A stretch of 64,000 nt of DNA, from NCBI GenBank assembly GCA_964016885.1, contig OZ024743.1, forward strand, positions 187,923,647 to 187,987,646, written 5' to 3'. The stretch comes from Eledone cirrhosa. Its lineage: Eukaryota > Mollusca > Cephalopoda > Octopoda > Eledonidae. A program made the translations under genes and the position numbers. Each line of letters starts with the position of its first letter. The stretch's first letter is position 1. Positions 25,035 through 35,917 of the stretch are shown here, piece after piece. Under the pieces are notes generated by a model that was not told where the DNA came from, ran no database searches, and saw only the letters and a program-made list of their open reading frames with translations.

Positions 25035-25125
25035 TTATTATTATTATTACTACTACTACACGCCGAACACAGACTACTACTACTACTACTATTATTAATA
25101 TTATTACCAAAGACAATAATAATAA
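25035..25125. repeat. Trinucleotide (ATT/ACT)n cluster
   Basis: Runs of attatt, actact and aataat alternate across about 90 bp. The apparent poly-Tyr frame here is a by-product. Confidence 0.85.
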
Positions 25126-25208
25126 TAATTCCACATATAAGGTAGTACCAGAATAAATATTGGACTGATAATACAGCAGTCTTTTGAGCTTCAAGTCCCT
25201 TTCAGAGA

Positions 25209-25868
25209 ATGTCACCATGAAACCTTGTTACAGAGATACCGCCTACAGAAGATAAACTTCATCCAGGAGAATTAAATATTGAACCAGTAATTACAGAGGA
25301 AACTCATACTCAAAAAAGACCCCCAATGAGAATAGTGTGGCGGAATCTCATATTGATGACGGTTTTACAGCTCTCAGCCTTATATAATCTTAGCTTGTTA
25401 CCAGTGGCTCATTTTTACACGCTAATATGGAGTTTATGTGTTTACATGTATGCACGTATTGGTATTACAGCTGGTTCACACCGTTTGTGGGCACACCGTG
25501 CTTATAAAGCCAAATTGCCAATGAGGTCTCTGCTAGCTTCCATGCAATCAACTGCATTCCAGAATGACATTTACGACTGGAGCCAAGACCACAGAGTCCA
25601 CCATAAGTATTCAGAGACTGATGCTGACCCTCACAATGCTAAACGAGGATTCTTCTTCTCTGGCTGGTGACTTGTATGCAGACACCCTGATGTTACAGCC
25701 AAAGGTAAATTACTGGATACCAGTGACCTGTTAAATGATCCTGTTGTTCACTTTCAAAGGAAATATTATGCTGTGTCAGTTATCCCTACACTGGTTCCTT
25801 ATATTTTCTGGAATGAGAGCCTGTGGAATGCTTACTTCCTAGCGGGTATCCTGTGTTACTGCCACCTG
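25209..25868 (+). pseudogene. Delta-9 (stearoyl-CoA) fatty-acid desaturase, truncated pseudogene
   Basis: Desaturases of this family are ER membrane di-iron enzymes that put a cis-9 double bond into saturated acyl-CoA. Here MSP, a stop, then NLVTEIPPTEDKLHPGE lead into RPPMRIVWRNLILM (ATG at 25326), ARIGITAGSHRLWAHRAYKA with the first His box (HRLWAH), and DWSQDHRVHHKYSETDADPH with the second (HRVHH). At NAKRGFFFSGW two codons usual in the family (His-Met) are missing and TGA replaces a Leu codon. The same frame continues with LVCRHPDVTAKGK, DPVVHFQRKYYAVSVIPTLV and ESLWNAYFLAGILCYC before homology stops at about 25868. The third His box and C-terminal third are absent. About 220 codons without an intron suggest a retrocopy, but no poly-A end remains. 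Confidence 0.88.
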
Positions 25869-25917
25869 GCGTAGGTAGGTAACTAATTAAGGTTTAACTA
25901 GAACTTCAAATATATCA

Positions 25918-26392
25918 TCATCAGGTCAAGCTTGCTCGGCTTTCTACGACACGTTTCCTCCATCCATCTCTGTCTCTCATAGCGTTTGCCAGTTCTTCCG
26001 CAGTGCATCCAGTATCGTCCTCAAGTTGCTTGACGTATGTCTTCTTGGGACGACCAGCGTTTCTTGCTCCATGAGATGGACTCCATAACAACACACCACC
26101 TGCTATTTCTGCCTTGCTGCGCCAACAGTGGCCAGCAAATCTGAGTCTCTGTCCACGTATTGACCTGCTGATAGGTGGTATATTGCCATAGAGAACCTTA
26201 TTTGTTGGGTGTTCCCTCCAAAACACGTTTAAAGCAGCATGGAGCATATGTGTGTATGCCCCGTCTAGCTTTTTCTCCAGTTTCGACGTTAGCATCCAAG
26301 TGATAGAGCCATAAACAAGCACAGATTCCACAGCAGCTCTGAAGAAATTCCTTTTCAGTTTGGCCGACAGGTTTGATTTTCATATCTTTTCC
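25918..26392 (-). mobile_element. RTE-type LINE C-terminal fragment
   Basis: The minus-strand frame at 25921-26331 reads LVYGSITWMLTSKLEKKLDG, then LRFAGHCWRS, NAGRPKKTYVKQLEDDTG and ELANAMRDRDGWRKRV. These are the region after RT in RTE-type LINEs: an L.YGS.TW motif, RFAGH, GR...TY and DLA.AMRDRD.WR. The tail reads tgatgatgat. It is 5'-truncated, with no RT core. It lies just past the end of desaturase homology and may have cut that copy. Confidence 0.75.
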
Positions 26393-26394
26393 AT

Positions 26395-27200
26395 GCAAAT
26401 TGGGCTACTCACCCATTAATATGCATAAGGTAAGTATATACGTTCAACAATCTGGCAGGAAGGTATACGTTGCTGACGATAGCTAATAAGCTTGAAACTA
26501 GTACAACATTCCTTTGTCAGTGTTGAACAAACGAGCAACTATGGTTGCTAGACACTACGGTTTAATACGGGATGTTTGTTTACAAACACACCGAGCATTA
26601 TAATAAATGTTCAGTGAATCCATACGTACATATATATATGTGTGCATGTATGTATATATATATATACATACTATTGTACGTCTGTATACATGTATGTATG
26701 TACGTGTACATACTTATATTTAAGTAACAACCGTACTAAGAGTGGGAAATGAAATTTCGTTTCATTTTTTCCGTTTATCGTTTTTGGTGCACCCGGCCGA
26801 TTAACCCACTCTATATGCAAATTGGGCTACTCAGACGTTAATATGCATTAGGTAAGTATATACGTTCAACAATCTGGCAGGAAGGTATACGTTGCTGACG
26901 ATAGCTAATAAGCTTGAAACTAGTACAGCGTTCCTTTGTCAGTGTTGAACAAACGAGCAACGATGGTTGCTAGACACTACGTCTTAATATGGGATGTTTG
27001 TTTACAAACACACCGAGCATTATAATAAATATTCGGTGAATCCATACGTACATATATATATGTGTGCATGTATGTATATATATATATACATACTATTGTA
27101 CGTCTGTATACATATATGTATGTACGTAGACATACTTATATTTAAGTAACAGCCGTACTAAGAGTGAGAAATGAAATTTCGTTTCATTTTTTCCGTTTAT
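26395..27200. repeat. Tandem duplication, 384-bp unit
   Basis: 26395-26778 and 26817-27200 are near-identical direct repeats (period 422) separated by 38 bp containing ggtgcacccggccgattaac. Both start gcaaattgggctactca, both contain ggcaggaaggtatacgttgc and end ttcattttttccgtttat. Only scattered substitutions distinguish them. Each unit contains a TA-rich, internally self-complementary segment (gtacatatatatatgtgtgc). No coding sequence was recognised. Confidence 0.93.
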
Positions 27201-27299
27201 ATATATATATATATATATATTTGAATAAAAGGAAAAGAATGACTTCACTTGTAGTTCTAAACAAATTGATATATATATAATATGACACATAGTTGAGAT

Positions 27300-27512
27300 C
27301 TTTGGCTGTAAAGTGGTCATGTAGGAGTCACAACAAAAAGTACCAAGCACACACTGTAAATGTGGTCGGTGTGAAGATCATCCAACTGTAGGAATCTAAC
27401 CAGAAACAGTTCTATATGAGCAAGCCATGGTTACCTGACCCAACTTTCCTTAAATGGGATAACCTGTCTAACACATGCTAGCGTGGATGATGGACGTTAA
27501 ATGATGAGGATG
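27300..27512 (+). mobile_element. LINE/SINE 3' tail fragment
   Basis: Starts with gtaaagtggtcatgtagg, then cacacactgtaaatgtggt, ctgtaggaa, cacatgctagcgtggatgat and a (gat)-like end. It has no coding part. Confidence 0.7.
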
Positions 27513-28245
27513 TATGTATGTATGTTTGTGTGTGTATGTATATAATCAACTTTTTACATCCGTCTTACATGCTTGCTGGGATTGGATGGTCGTTTGAAAC
27601 ACACCACTCCTCCACTTATTTTCAATATATATATAATAATTAATTAATTAACTACCAGCATGAGTGTTGATTATATGGAAATTAGTGCATCCAGTTCAAA
27701 ATACTTCTAAGAGACAATGGGTATATAAACCCATCAAATAGATGTTTTCTTGTGGTTGTTTAGATGGTATACATGCCTTCTGGTGAGGAGTGAGCTCATT
27801 GATTAAAGGTGTTTATCATTTTTTCAATTTACAGGGAAATTCATATTTTCTGGCATGTTTATGTATTAAAATTGCATATATTTATATACACACTGGTCTC
27901 AATTATTCTCTGTATACATACAAATATAATCTTATTGTACACTTCAGCTACTTAGTGCACATCTTAACACACACATGTATATATATACATATATATATGT
28001 GGATTTTAATGTATTAATATATTGTTCTATTGAGTGCTTTGTGATTGACTCAAACAACTTGATTAGTACCTGCAATATGGCAGCTACAACTTCGTTTCAT
28101 ACCTAAAATAATATATATATATGAAAGATATTTCAACTGATGAATGAAACAGACGTTTCTGTTAGAATCGTCTAACTTCGTGAAACCTTGGGTAATGGAA
28201 TAATTATATTGTGTTGTTTATTACATAATAAAAAAATATATATAT
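27513..28245. other. AT-rich stretch, no gene seen
   Basis: Short TA and TG runs and one line of low-complexity frames; nothing supported. Confidence 0.45.
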
Positions 28246-28340
28246 ATTTAATTAGAAAGTGAACAACACAACTGTCTAGGGCCCTGAAACCTTTGGTAAT
28301 GGAGTAGTTATATATTGTGTTGTTCACTTTCTAATTAAAT
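28164..28340. repeat. Composite direct and inverted repeat
   Basis: A perfect 25-bp inverted repeat (arms 28246-28270 and 28316-28340, atttaattagaaagtgaaca onward) has a 45-bp spacer. Within and before it, the phrase tgaaaccttgggtaatgga (about 28180) recurs as tgaaacctttggtaatgga (about 28285), each followed by a tatattgtgttgtt phrase. Confidence 0.85.
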
Positions 28341-28408
28341 AGCTCTGTTCTATACATAGAGCACTCTTTTTTCCTTTGCTTTTTCTTCGGACTTACTTAA
28401 CACACACG

Positions 28409-28440
<32 letters not shown>

Positions 28441-28508
28441 GCCGTCTAACCCATGCTAGCGTGGAAGAACGGACGTAAAACGGTGATGATGATGATGATG
28501 ATGATATA
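28441..28508 (+). mobile_element. Minimal LINE/SINE 3' end
   Basis: gccgtctaacccatgctagc, gtggaagaacggacgtaaa, then (gat)n and (TA)n: only the last 60 bp or so of a tail, flanked on both sides by TA repeats. Confidence 0.7.
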
Positions 28509-28519
28509 TATATATATAT

Positions 28520-28890
28520 GGAGGCACATGGTTTAGTGCAATCGAAAGGTTGTGAGTTGAATTCTCAGACCGGGTGATGTGTTGTGTCCTTGAACAAGAT
28601 ACTTTATTTCACATTGCTCCAGTTTACTCAGCTGTAGAAATGAGATGATATGGACTGGGTTCCCTATCATTCCACTGCAAAGTGGTCGTGTAGGTGACAT
28701 GGCAAAAAAGCACCTAGCCCACACTGTAAAATGGACGTGTAGGTGCCATGGAAAAAAAGCACCCAGGATGCACTGTAAATGAGGTTGGTGTTAGGAAGGG
28801 CATCCAGCTGTAGAAATCAAGCCAGAATCAGTTCCCGTCCCACCCTTGCAAGCAGGGAAAAGCGGACGTAAAAGGATGATGATGATGATG
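28520..28890 (+). mobile_element. SINE family A with deleted head and two tail modules
   Basis: Begins ggaggcacatggtttagtg, then jumps to caatcgaaaggttgtgag, so about 20 bp between the A and B boxes are deleted. Two tail modules, the ggttggtgttaggaagggcat block and a (gat)n end follow. It sits in a TA run. Confidence 0.82.
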
Positions 28891-29866
28891 TGTGTGTGTG
28901 TAACGCTATGTATGTATATGCATAGATGTATATAAAAAAATATAAAGTAAATATTTGTTTTATATTTCCTTATATATGTATATTTGAATCATCATCATGA
29001 TCATTATCATTTTGATTGTTTCTTTTCTATTCATACAGGCATGAATTTTTACAACATCTCTTCTGACAAAGATTGTCAATACAGGTTTTCAAATGAACAG
29101 CATTTCACACAGTGAAAAACAGCATACATATTTGGACAGTAATTCATGCATAGACAATTAGCAAGTTTCAAAGATCAATATACAACAATAATAAAAATTA
29201 GGTCTACATAAATATGTTAGTAGAAAAAATATGCATATCTTCATGTTTGTACAAGTCAATTGAATAATTCATATATTGTGTAAATAGTGTTATTAACATA
29301 CATGACCTGATAGAAATAAATAATGCCATTTGATGTTTCATTAAGAAAAATGTCTCTCATATTGGGATTGTCAGAAAGATAATTTTGTTCAAAGGGAGCA
29401 AGAATGAACTGCTGCTCAAAAGATATTCTTTTGAAACAAATACCAAGAGCCATATTGCTCAAAGGTGTTAGGTGGCAAGTGAAGGAGCTGATGTGAAGAT
29501 ATAGTCTCCCATTATGCTTAAATATACCAAAAATGGCTGACAGAATAAGGGATTCTGATTGGTCAAATAAAACTAACTTCACATGGCTGCCCGATTTTTC
29601 CAACATTATTCCATTTACTGCAGTATTCAGTAATCTGGCACATAGAGCACAAAAAGACAAAAAAAAAAAAACGTCTTTGTTGCTATATATAAATCATGAA
29701 TCTTTTGGCATAGATTTTGGCTAGATTCCCTTCCTATCACCAGTCAATTTCTAGCATGGACTGAGTGCATTTCATTGTGACTCCAGAACTAAATATGTTA
29801 TTATGGAAATAAATATATTTATATGAATATTAAAAGAAAGTGTTGCTGGTAAATCGTTTTTCGCAA
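28891..29866. other. AT-rich stretch, no supported gene
   Basis: The antisense 134-codon frame at 29256-29660 has no recognised domain and overlaps a shorter plus frame. I leave it uncalled. Confidence 0.4.
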
Positions 29867-29867
29867 G

Positions 29868-31905
29868 TTAGAAAATGAAGAACACGGGAAGTCTCCGCTG
29901 CTACAGGCTCTACTACAAAGCTATATGAGAGTGGCTGATACTTGGAATGTTTGATCTCCTTGGCTTGATGGGCAGCAGAGCCTGGGCTGCTAGCCAAACG
30001 CACCAGATCGCTACATTAGTAGGTGACACAGCATGTGGCATTCCAAATGAGGGGCTTAGCCTCAGGAAATGGGAAGATTGTCATGCTGTCGGGCATTTTG
30101 TCATCCCCTCAATCCAGCCCTACTGGCTTGAACTGCGAAGGGAAGCCTGTGCCATACAGGCCATGCTTTAATATCTCATTGAGAGCAGCACAGTGTGGGA
30201 GGTCGCCAGCACTGTAATGGCATGACAGTGGGTGGAGTATGAAATGATCCACAGTGGTACTGCAGCAGGATTTGTGAGGCTCAAAAACACGGAGGCTGGG
30301 CCTCAGTGAGACATCAATGTGCAAGCAATCACTGTCCAGCTTAGTGCCAGTCATGTGTGAGGGAACTGTATTAAGCCAGGCACCACTGTGGTGTCAGGTA
30401 GCTGAGCAGAAACATACCAACCCATCTGAAACCACATTGCAGAGGATGACGTCCCATTTCCTCAATTTCTTTCGAGACTGGACATCTATTTAGGGAAGAA
30501 GGAGGTGGACATTGACAGGATAGAGGCCGAGCTGGTTCCATGTCACTTTGGCAATCTCAGAAGTTTCAGTTGTGTTGAAAAGAATCCTTTTGATGAGGAC
30601 ATGGCAGGAGGTCATCAATGAAAGGAAAGCAGGCAGGGCTAGTGGGACATGAGACTGTAGCCCAAGTCTGCCATATCTGGTAAGGTGGCCTGCTGCAATC
30701 TGGTGTCATCATACCAGATGCTTTATATCTCCTCAGCTGCCCGTTGGATGCAGGCATTGAGATCAGCAAGGAGAGTTGTTTGACTGTAGGAAGGGGCACT
30801 GTGGAAGGAGTATAAGAACTTTAGCATGGGGAAGCAGTTCTTCAATAAGAAGTGTGCGGGGTGGATGCCAGAGCAGAAATAACCAATTGGAGATCCTGAC
30901 AGATGCTCCCTGTGGGCCCATCAATTGGTGCATCAGCCAAATACGAGACATTGAGAGAAACAGTGATGATCCATGCAACACTGTCCACCCCGAGAGCAAA
31001 GAGGAGGGGGCCCAAGGAATCAGTGTATTGGACACCAGTTGAGGATGGTATGATCTTGGCAGCAGCGTGGTGCATTCTCAGAGACCCGTATGACAGGTAG
31101 CCCATTGGTTAGGTGGATGAGGCATGGCTGAGGCAAGCCTCGAACATGTGGTCATGACAAAGACAGTTGAAGATGTTTCTCATGTCAAGCTTAATGATGA
31201 GATACTGGGCCACACTTGGCACTGGCTCGGGAAAACAATTTTTAATGAACTGTCTAGTGGCCAGGCAGCTCTCTTGCACCCGCTAGCCACACTGACCCCC
31301 ATCTGCACCAGGCTAAGTTCCTTGCCTAGATCAGGTGTAGTAGACTTGCAGATGATTTTGACTGCCAGCCTCCAGAAGTTGTTGCCTACTGCAATAGGAA
31401 GTATTCCACTATCTTTCTTCCTGAGAGTGGTGAGGTGGGTCAAAAAAGAAAGACCTCAAGAATAAGGGTCCAGGGTGCCATGAATGACTGTTGATGAGGG
31501 CCATGATGGCACTCAGTAGGTGGTACCCGGTTTCAGCAGTGAGGAAGGACACCAAGCTTTTGAGGTAGCCGAGTCGGAGACAATTGGCACCTCCACTGCT
31601 GCTGGCAAGGAAAGACCACATAAAGAGGTTGAGGGTCAGGTGGGAGTATGTGTCTGAGGTCTGTAGGTGGATCAGACAAGACATCTTTGGTGGGGTAGAG
31701 GATGGTGTTGTCAGAGGTGACAACTTTAACGCCAGCCAAAGCATCATCCTTGATAAGTTTGGTCTTTACGCAGTCATGAAAACGCTTTGGGCTAGCATCA
31801 GGGGTGGAGAACTGCAGGTACATGAATGTTGGAATACTGTTTAGCAATGTGTGTGTTGATATGTCATTCGAGTTGGGGCACTGATTGGCATCTTGAAAGT
31901 GGATG
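29868..31905 (-). pseudogene. Non-LTR reverse transcriptase relic of a distinct, GC-richer family
   Basis: Read on the minus strand with several frame changes: HDCVKTKLIKDDALAGVKVV, SSGGANCLRLGYLKSLVSF, IAVGNNFWRLAVKIICKSTT, DLGKELSLVQMGVSVASGC, then IIPSSTGVQYTDSLGPLLFA (motif B) and LNVSYLADAPIDG where family members have a YLDD (motif C). Further on are NGQLRRYKASGMMTPDCSRP, YSAGDLPHCAALNEILKHGL, and near 29880-29950 KYQPLSYSFVVEPVAAETSR. I know this protein family from many invertebrate genomes as a multicopy RT-domain protein. It differs from the LINEs elsewhere in this window. Catalytic Asp loss and frame breaks mean it is dead. No terminal structure was found, so boundaries are approximate. 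Confidence 0.78.
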
Positions 31906-32250
31906 GGGGATGGGTTTGTTATGCTGGTTTAGTGATGGCTGCGAGTTTGTGAAAGGGCAAGGTTTTGATTAGTGTAGAAATGGACATCATGTTTGTATGT
32001 GTGTGTGAAGAAGAAAGAAGAAAAGAAAAAAGTGGGTAGGAGAAATTGAAGTGTACAAGAATGTAATTTAAAGGCCAGCTTGACACGATTCATCACACTG
32101 ATTCTGCCTGAGAAATACGTCATAAACACATGAATGTGTGAAAGGCTCAGTCATATACATGTCAGTTTCATTGACAGAATTAAACACTGTCTTCTCATTT
32201 ATATTTTGCATTTCAACTCTGCCAGATGGATTGCTTGTTCTGTAGCTTAA
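31906..32250. other. No gene seen
   Basis: Unique-looking sequence between the RT relic and the foldback; a short purine-rich run lies at 32008-32034. Confidence 0.4.
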
Positions 32251-32386
32251 ATGCATTGAGTGCCTTTTCACTTAATGTCTTTATGAATGATTATGCAAAA
32301 AACACACATACCAATATATATAGTGATATGTGTGCTTCTTGTATAATCATTCATAAAGGCATTAACTGAAAAGTCACTCAATACAT
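32251..32386. repeat. Foldback element / long hairpin
   Basis: Arms 32251-32310 and 32327-32386 are inverted repeats of about 60 bp with about 7 mismatches and a 16-bp loop (ccaatatatatagtg region). Landmarks are tttatgaatgattatgcaa in the left arm and its near-complement ataatcattcataaa in the right. No coding content was seen. It may be a MITE-like foldback or a hairpin RNA source. Confidence 0.88.
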
Positions 32387-32631
32387 ATAAGTAGGATATA
32401 GAGTATATTTTAACAAGGAAAAGCTGCATAGTGTCTTTGAAGTTTCAGCTGTGATATATATGTTAGTCTATCTTTATATCTTCATATTTAAAGATATACT
32501 CTGTAAAAAAAATTCAAATTCAGAAATGTTCTGTGTAATAGTATTAGAATGTATATATTAGCTGTAATGTATAGTAGAATGCATCGAGGATGATTGGAAA
32601 ATAAATTCAATAATGGAACTATAACATGGAA

Positions 32632-32717
32632 ATGAAGACGAAGAAGAAGAAGAAGAAGAAGAAGAAGAAGAAGAAGAAGAAGAAGAAGAAGAAGAAGAAG
32701 AAGAAGAAGAAGAAGAT
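32632..32717. repeat. (GAA)n microsatellite
   Basis: About 27 uninterrupted gaa units follow atggaaatgaagacg. The long poly-Leu antisense frame is an artefact of it. Confidence 0.95.
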
Positions 32718-33245
32718 CAGTTAGAAGATGATGGTGATGATATATTAGCAATGGCAGAGTGAGTGATGTATTAAACGAAAGAAAGTGTAACTTTAGTTGT
32801 TTTCTTTCTTCATACAGATGAACAGATAATTGTATGTAGAATGATAAATAAAAATGGCATCATTGCTACACTGGAATGAAGACAATAACTAAAGCAAAGA
32901 AAGTAATATATATAACAAAATTAAAACAATAATGACTACATTAACAACAACAGAAACTTCAAGCTATAAAATATGCCAATTGCAACTTAGAGAAAAATCC
33001 GTCAATCCCTTAAAATTGCAATAAATTGATAAATAAATAAGCTATATGTTAAATACATAAATAAAAAGGAAACCAAAAGGTTATATGTTGAATTGTTTCA
33101 AATTTTAGTTTTTATTTTTCTTGCATTTTTTCTTCTTCCTTCAATTCAATCGTGAACAAATTTCTCAGAAGTAGTCCAGATTTCTTCTCAAAGAAAATGA
33201 AGAAATAATACACAAGTAATTCTATCACCATCATCATGAAATTTG
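32718..33245. other. AT-rich stretch, no gene seen
   Basis: Nothing beyond short A-rich and T-rich runs. Confidence 0.45.
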
Positions 33246-33254
33246 CACTTTTTT

Positions 33255-33406
33255 TATATTATATGGTTGCTGTTGTTATTGTTGTGTTTATTATTGTTTA
33301 TGTTGTTATTGTTGTTGTTTTGTTGTTGTTACTATTTTTGTTCTTGTTTCTGCTGCTTATTTTATCACAACTCGATTATAGATTCTATCCATGCATTCAT
33401 TCCCAC

Positions 33407-33482
<76 letters not shown>

Positions 33483-33535
33483 ACACACACACACTCACTC
33501 ACTTACACACACACTCACTTAGACACACACACATA
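33255..33535. repeat. (GTT)n-rich segment followed by (CA)n microsatellite
   Basis: 33262-33345 is an imperfect ttg/ttgt repeat; 33410-33535 is an acac run with few interruptions (acgc, acatac, actcac). Confidence 0.9.
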
Positions 33536-34264
33536 CTGCAGTAGTTCTATGCATGTATTGTGCAAAACAACATCAACCAATTTACATGGCACCAAGAATG
33601 ATTACACAAATGAAACTATTTATCAAAAGGTTTTGGTAAAACGATATATAGAAATAAAATAGAGAAAAATAAAGGAAGCTATGAACACAAAGAAGAACAA
33701 GAAGAAGAAAAGCAACAACTGCACCAATAAAAATCACAACAGTAAAATTTAAACAAATATTCAAGAGAAAATTTTCATTTATTTCATCATAGCCCAAATT
33801 CTTCTTTACTCAAAGTTTGAGATTTTACAATACTTAGTGTTATAGACATTTAACCAATAGATGGCATACTTCAGATAATTAGGAACATTCCCTTACAACT
33901 TTCCCATTGTTTCTTACTGATCTTATATTTTTCTAATCGATTTGTTTGATACTTATATTAAACAACCCAATCATTTCTTCCCCTAGTATTTCTTCCTATT
34001 TACTCAAACAAATCTTACTGCTGTGACCTTTACTGCTGTTTTTGTTGTTGTTGGCTGTGTTGTAGCATTTATTTAGTCCCAGGCCATCTCTAATTCGGTT
34101 AACATTGTTGACCAAATGTATTCCAGCTATGACCCCATCATCTTTTATTTTCTCAAGACACTTAGGAATGCTTCTACAATGTTTCTTTTCTTTTTCAAGA
34201 TGTTAGAATTTAAAGACGATGGATATTTGATTGCTATTTTTAGCAGATCAAGCCATTCACCAGA
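33536..34264. other. AT-rich stretch, no gene seen
   Basis: No coding or repeat structure was recognised. Confidence 0.45.
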
Positions 34265-34560
34265 TACTCCCTTGTTTTGTTGTATGATGTAATGTGTGGT
34301 GATGTAGTGGGTAGTATGGTGTGGTGTGATTTCATATGGCATAGTGTGGAGTGATGTTGTGTGATATTGTGTAATATGATGTAATAAGTTGTGATATAGT
34401 GTGTAGTATGGTGTGGTGTCACATGGAATAGTGCGATGTGATGTAGTATGTCATTTGGTTTGAAGAAGTGTGTGGTGTGTGGTAAGGTGTGCTATGCTGT
34501 CATATAATATATTGTAGGGTCCTGTGTTACAGTATGGTGTAGTATAATGTAGTGCCTTGT
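34265..34560. repeat. Irregular G/T-rich repeat
   Basis: Loose repetitions of tgtgatgtagtgtggtgt-like words over about 290 bp (for example gtagtatggtgtggtgt at about 34309 and 34402). No fixed period; cryptically simple DNA. Confidence 0.7.
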
Positions 34561-35104
34561 AATTTTTGTGTAGACCAAAGTAATCAAGCATTCATTGAGC
34601 AGATAACCAGCTGAATGATGAAGTACAATCAATAAATCCATCCTCTCACTTATACCATCTCACCATCTAAGCTGATATCCATACTCCTCTCTCTGCAGTG
34701 ATGTATCATCTGATGCAGTTTAACATCCTGGACAGATTATACTTGCTTTTTTGGCTATGGTATGGTGCAATGTGTTGTGGTGTGGACTGTATGGGGTTGT
34801 GCTATTTTAGTTGTTTAGTTTCAGGTTAGCAATAATTGAGCAGACCTAATATCAAAAGGTGTTCCAGTAATATTTACTGCATTGTGTATCAGGGACGGCA
34901 TGATCCAATATATACTTTTTTTAAATCGGTTGGGTGAGATCTGAGGAACGTTTAGCAGTTAGTTTTTGCAAGTCAAGTGACCACATAGAGGCTTCATCAT
35001 GACATTGTGTAGAGAATAAATAAACATATAATAATGATTATTCTTTGAGTAGTGGATTGGTACATCTGAGAAAATACTTTGTAACATTTAATTGCAACTC
35101 ATCA
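34561..35104. other. No gene seen
   Basis: Mixed-composition sequence with a further tgtggtgtgg patch near 34770; nothing recognised. Confidence 0.4.
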
Positions 35105-35192
35105 TGTTCTGAGTTCAAATCCTACTGAGGTCAATTTTGCCTTTCATCTTTCCAAGGCCAATAAAATTAATTGCTGGCATTGTTCCTATATT
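35105..35192 (+). mobile_element. SINE family B fragment
   Basis: ttctgagttcaaatcctactg followed by ttgcctttcatctttccaag and aataaaattaattgctggc: the 3' half of family B. Confidence 0.6.
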
Positions 35193-35912
35193 AAAACTCA
35201 TTATCATATTTTTATTGATAACAAAAACACATACATATATTACAATAAATGAAAAACTGCTTCACAGAACTTTTGACTGTCCTTGTGTTGGCGGAGAGTC
35301 CTTGGTTTGTTATTGACCTACCATGGATTAGCCATGGATGCTGATGATACTGATGATCAGGTGATTCCTTTTCTTTCATTCTATACATTTTCAGAGATAG
35401 GACTGATGGTGCTATTGAAATAGCCATAGCAACAGCCATGGTCTTCAAATGGAGAAGGTTATTGTTCTTATTACTGCATTTGCAGAAACCCTTCTCCTTT
35501 GCTTTTCTGCTTCTGAGAACCATAGAGGTAGCACCTGAACCTTCTGCCTGATATATAATAACACACACACACACACAACCGCTTGTGTGCATAGCACGCA
35601 CACATATATTGCTCTATATACAAAACAGATTTTTTCCATTTAAGATAAACACGATCCATCATCCACATTTCTAAAAAAGTATATCATACGCAAAACGCCA
35701 GCATCAACAGTTTTTCAGGAGATGTCAATATGAATGGACCTGTTATTTTTCTTTAAAAATATTTTTTCCAATTTTACCCTGCCTGTCCCTTCAATCTTTC
35801 TAATTTCTTATTCTTCCTTCTGATGAAAGACTAGCGTCCTTCTTCCTGCTATTTCAAGTGTTTAACTAATATATTCCTGTTCCGTTTGAGTTGTTATTTC
35901 TGTTTACTTTTT
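35193..35912. other. No supported gene
   Basis: An antisense frame of 129 codons (35212-35601) has a Cys-rich start encoded by a (CA)n run and no recognised domain. The rest is AT-rich. Confidence 0.35.
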
Positions 35913-35917
35913 ACATC

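Noticed and set aside
29256..29660. 134-codon antisense open frame as a gene
   Set aside because: No recognisable domain; typical of chance frames in this composition.
30023..31844. Plus-strand open frames opposite the RT relic
   Set aside because: The minus strand carries recognisable RT motifs; the plus frames are shadows of it.
32488..32751. Poly-Leu antisense open frame
   Set aside because: Entirely due to the (GAA)n microsatellite.
33236..33662. Two overlapping open frames with Leu/Val-rich then His/Thr repeats, which could suggest a membrane or histidine-rich protein
   Set aside because: They read through (GTT)n and (CA)n microsatellites in two frames; composition explains them.
35212..35601. 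129-codon antisense frame with Cys-rich start
   Set aside because: The Cys/Val start is a (CA)n run read in reverse; the rest shows no family features.
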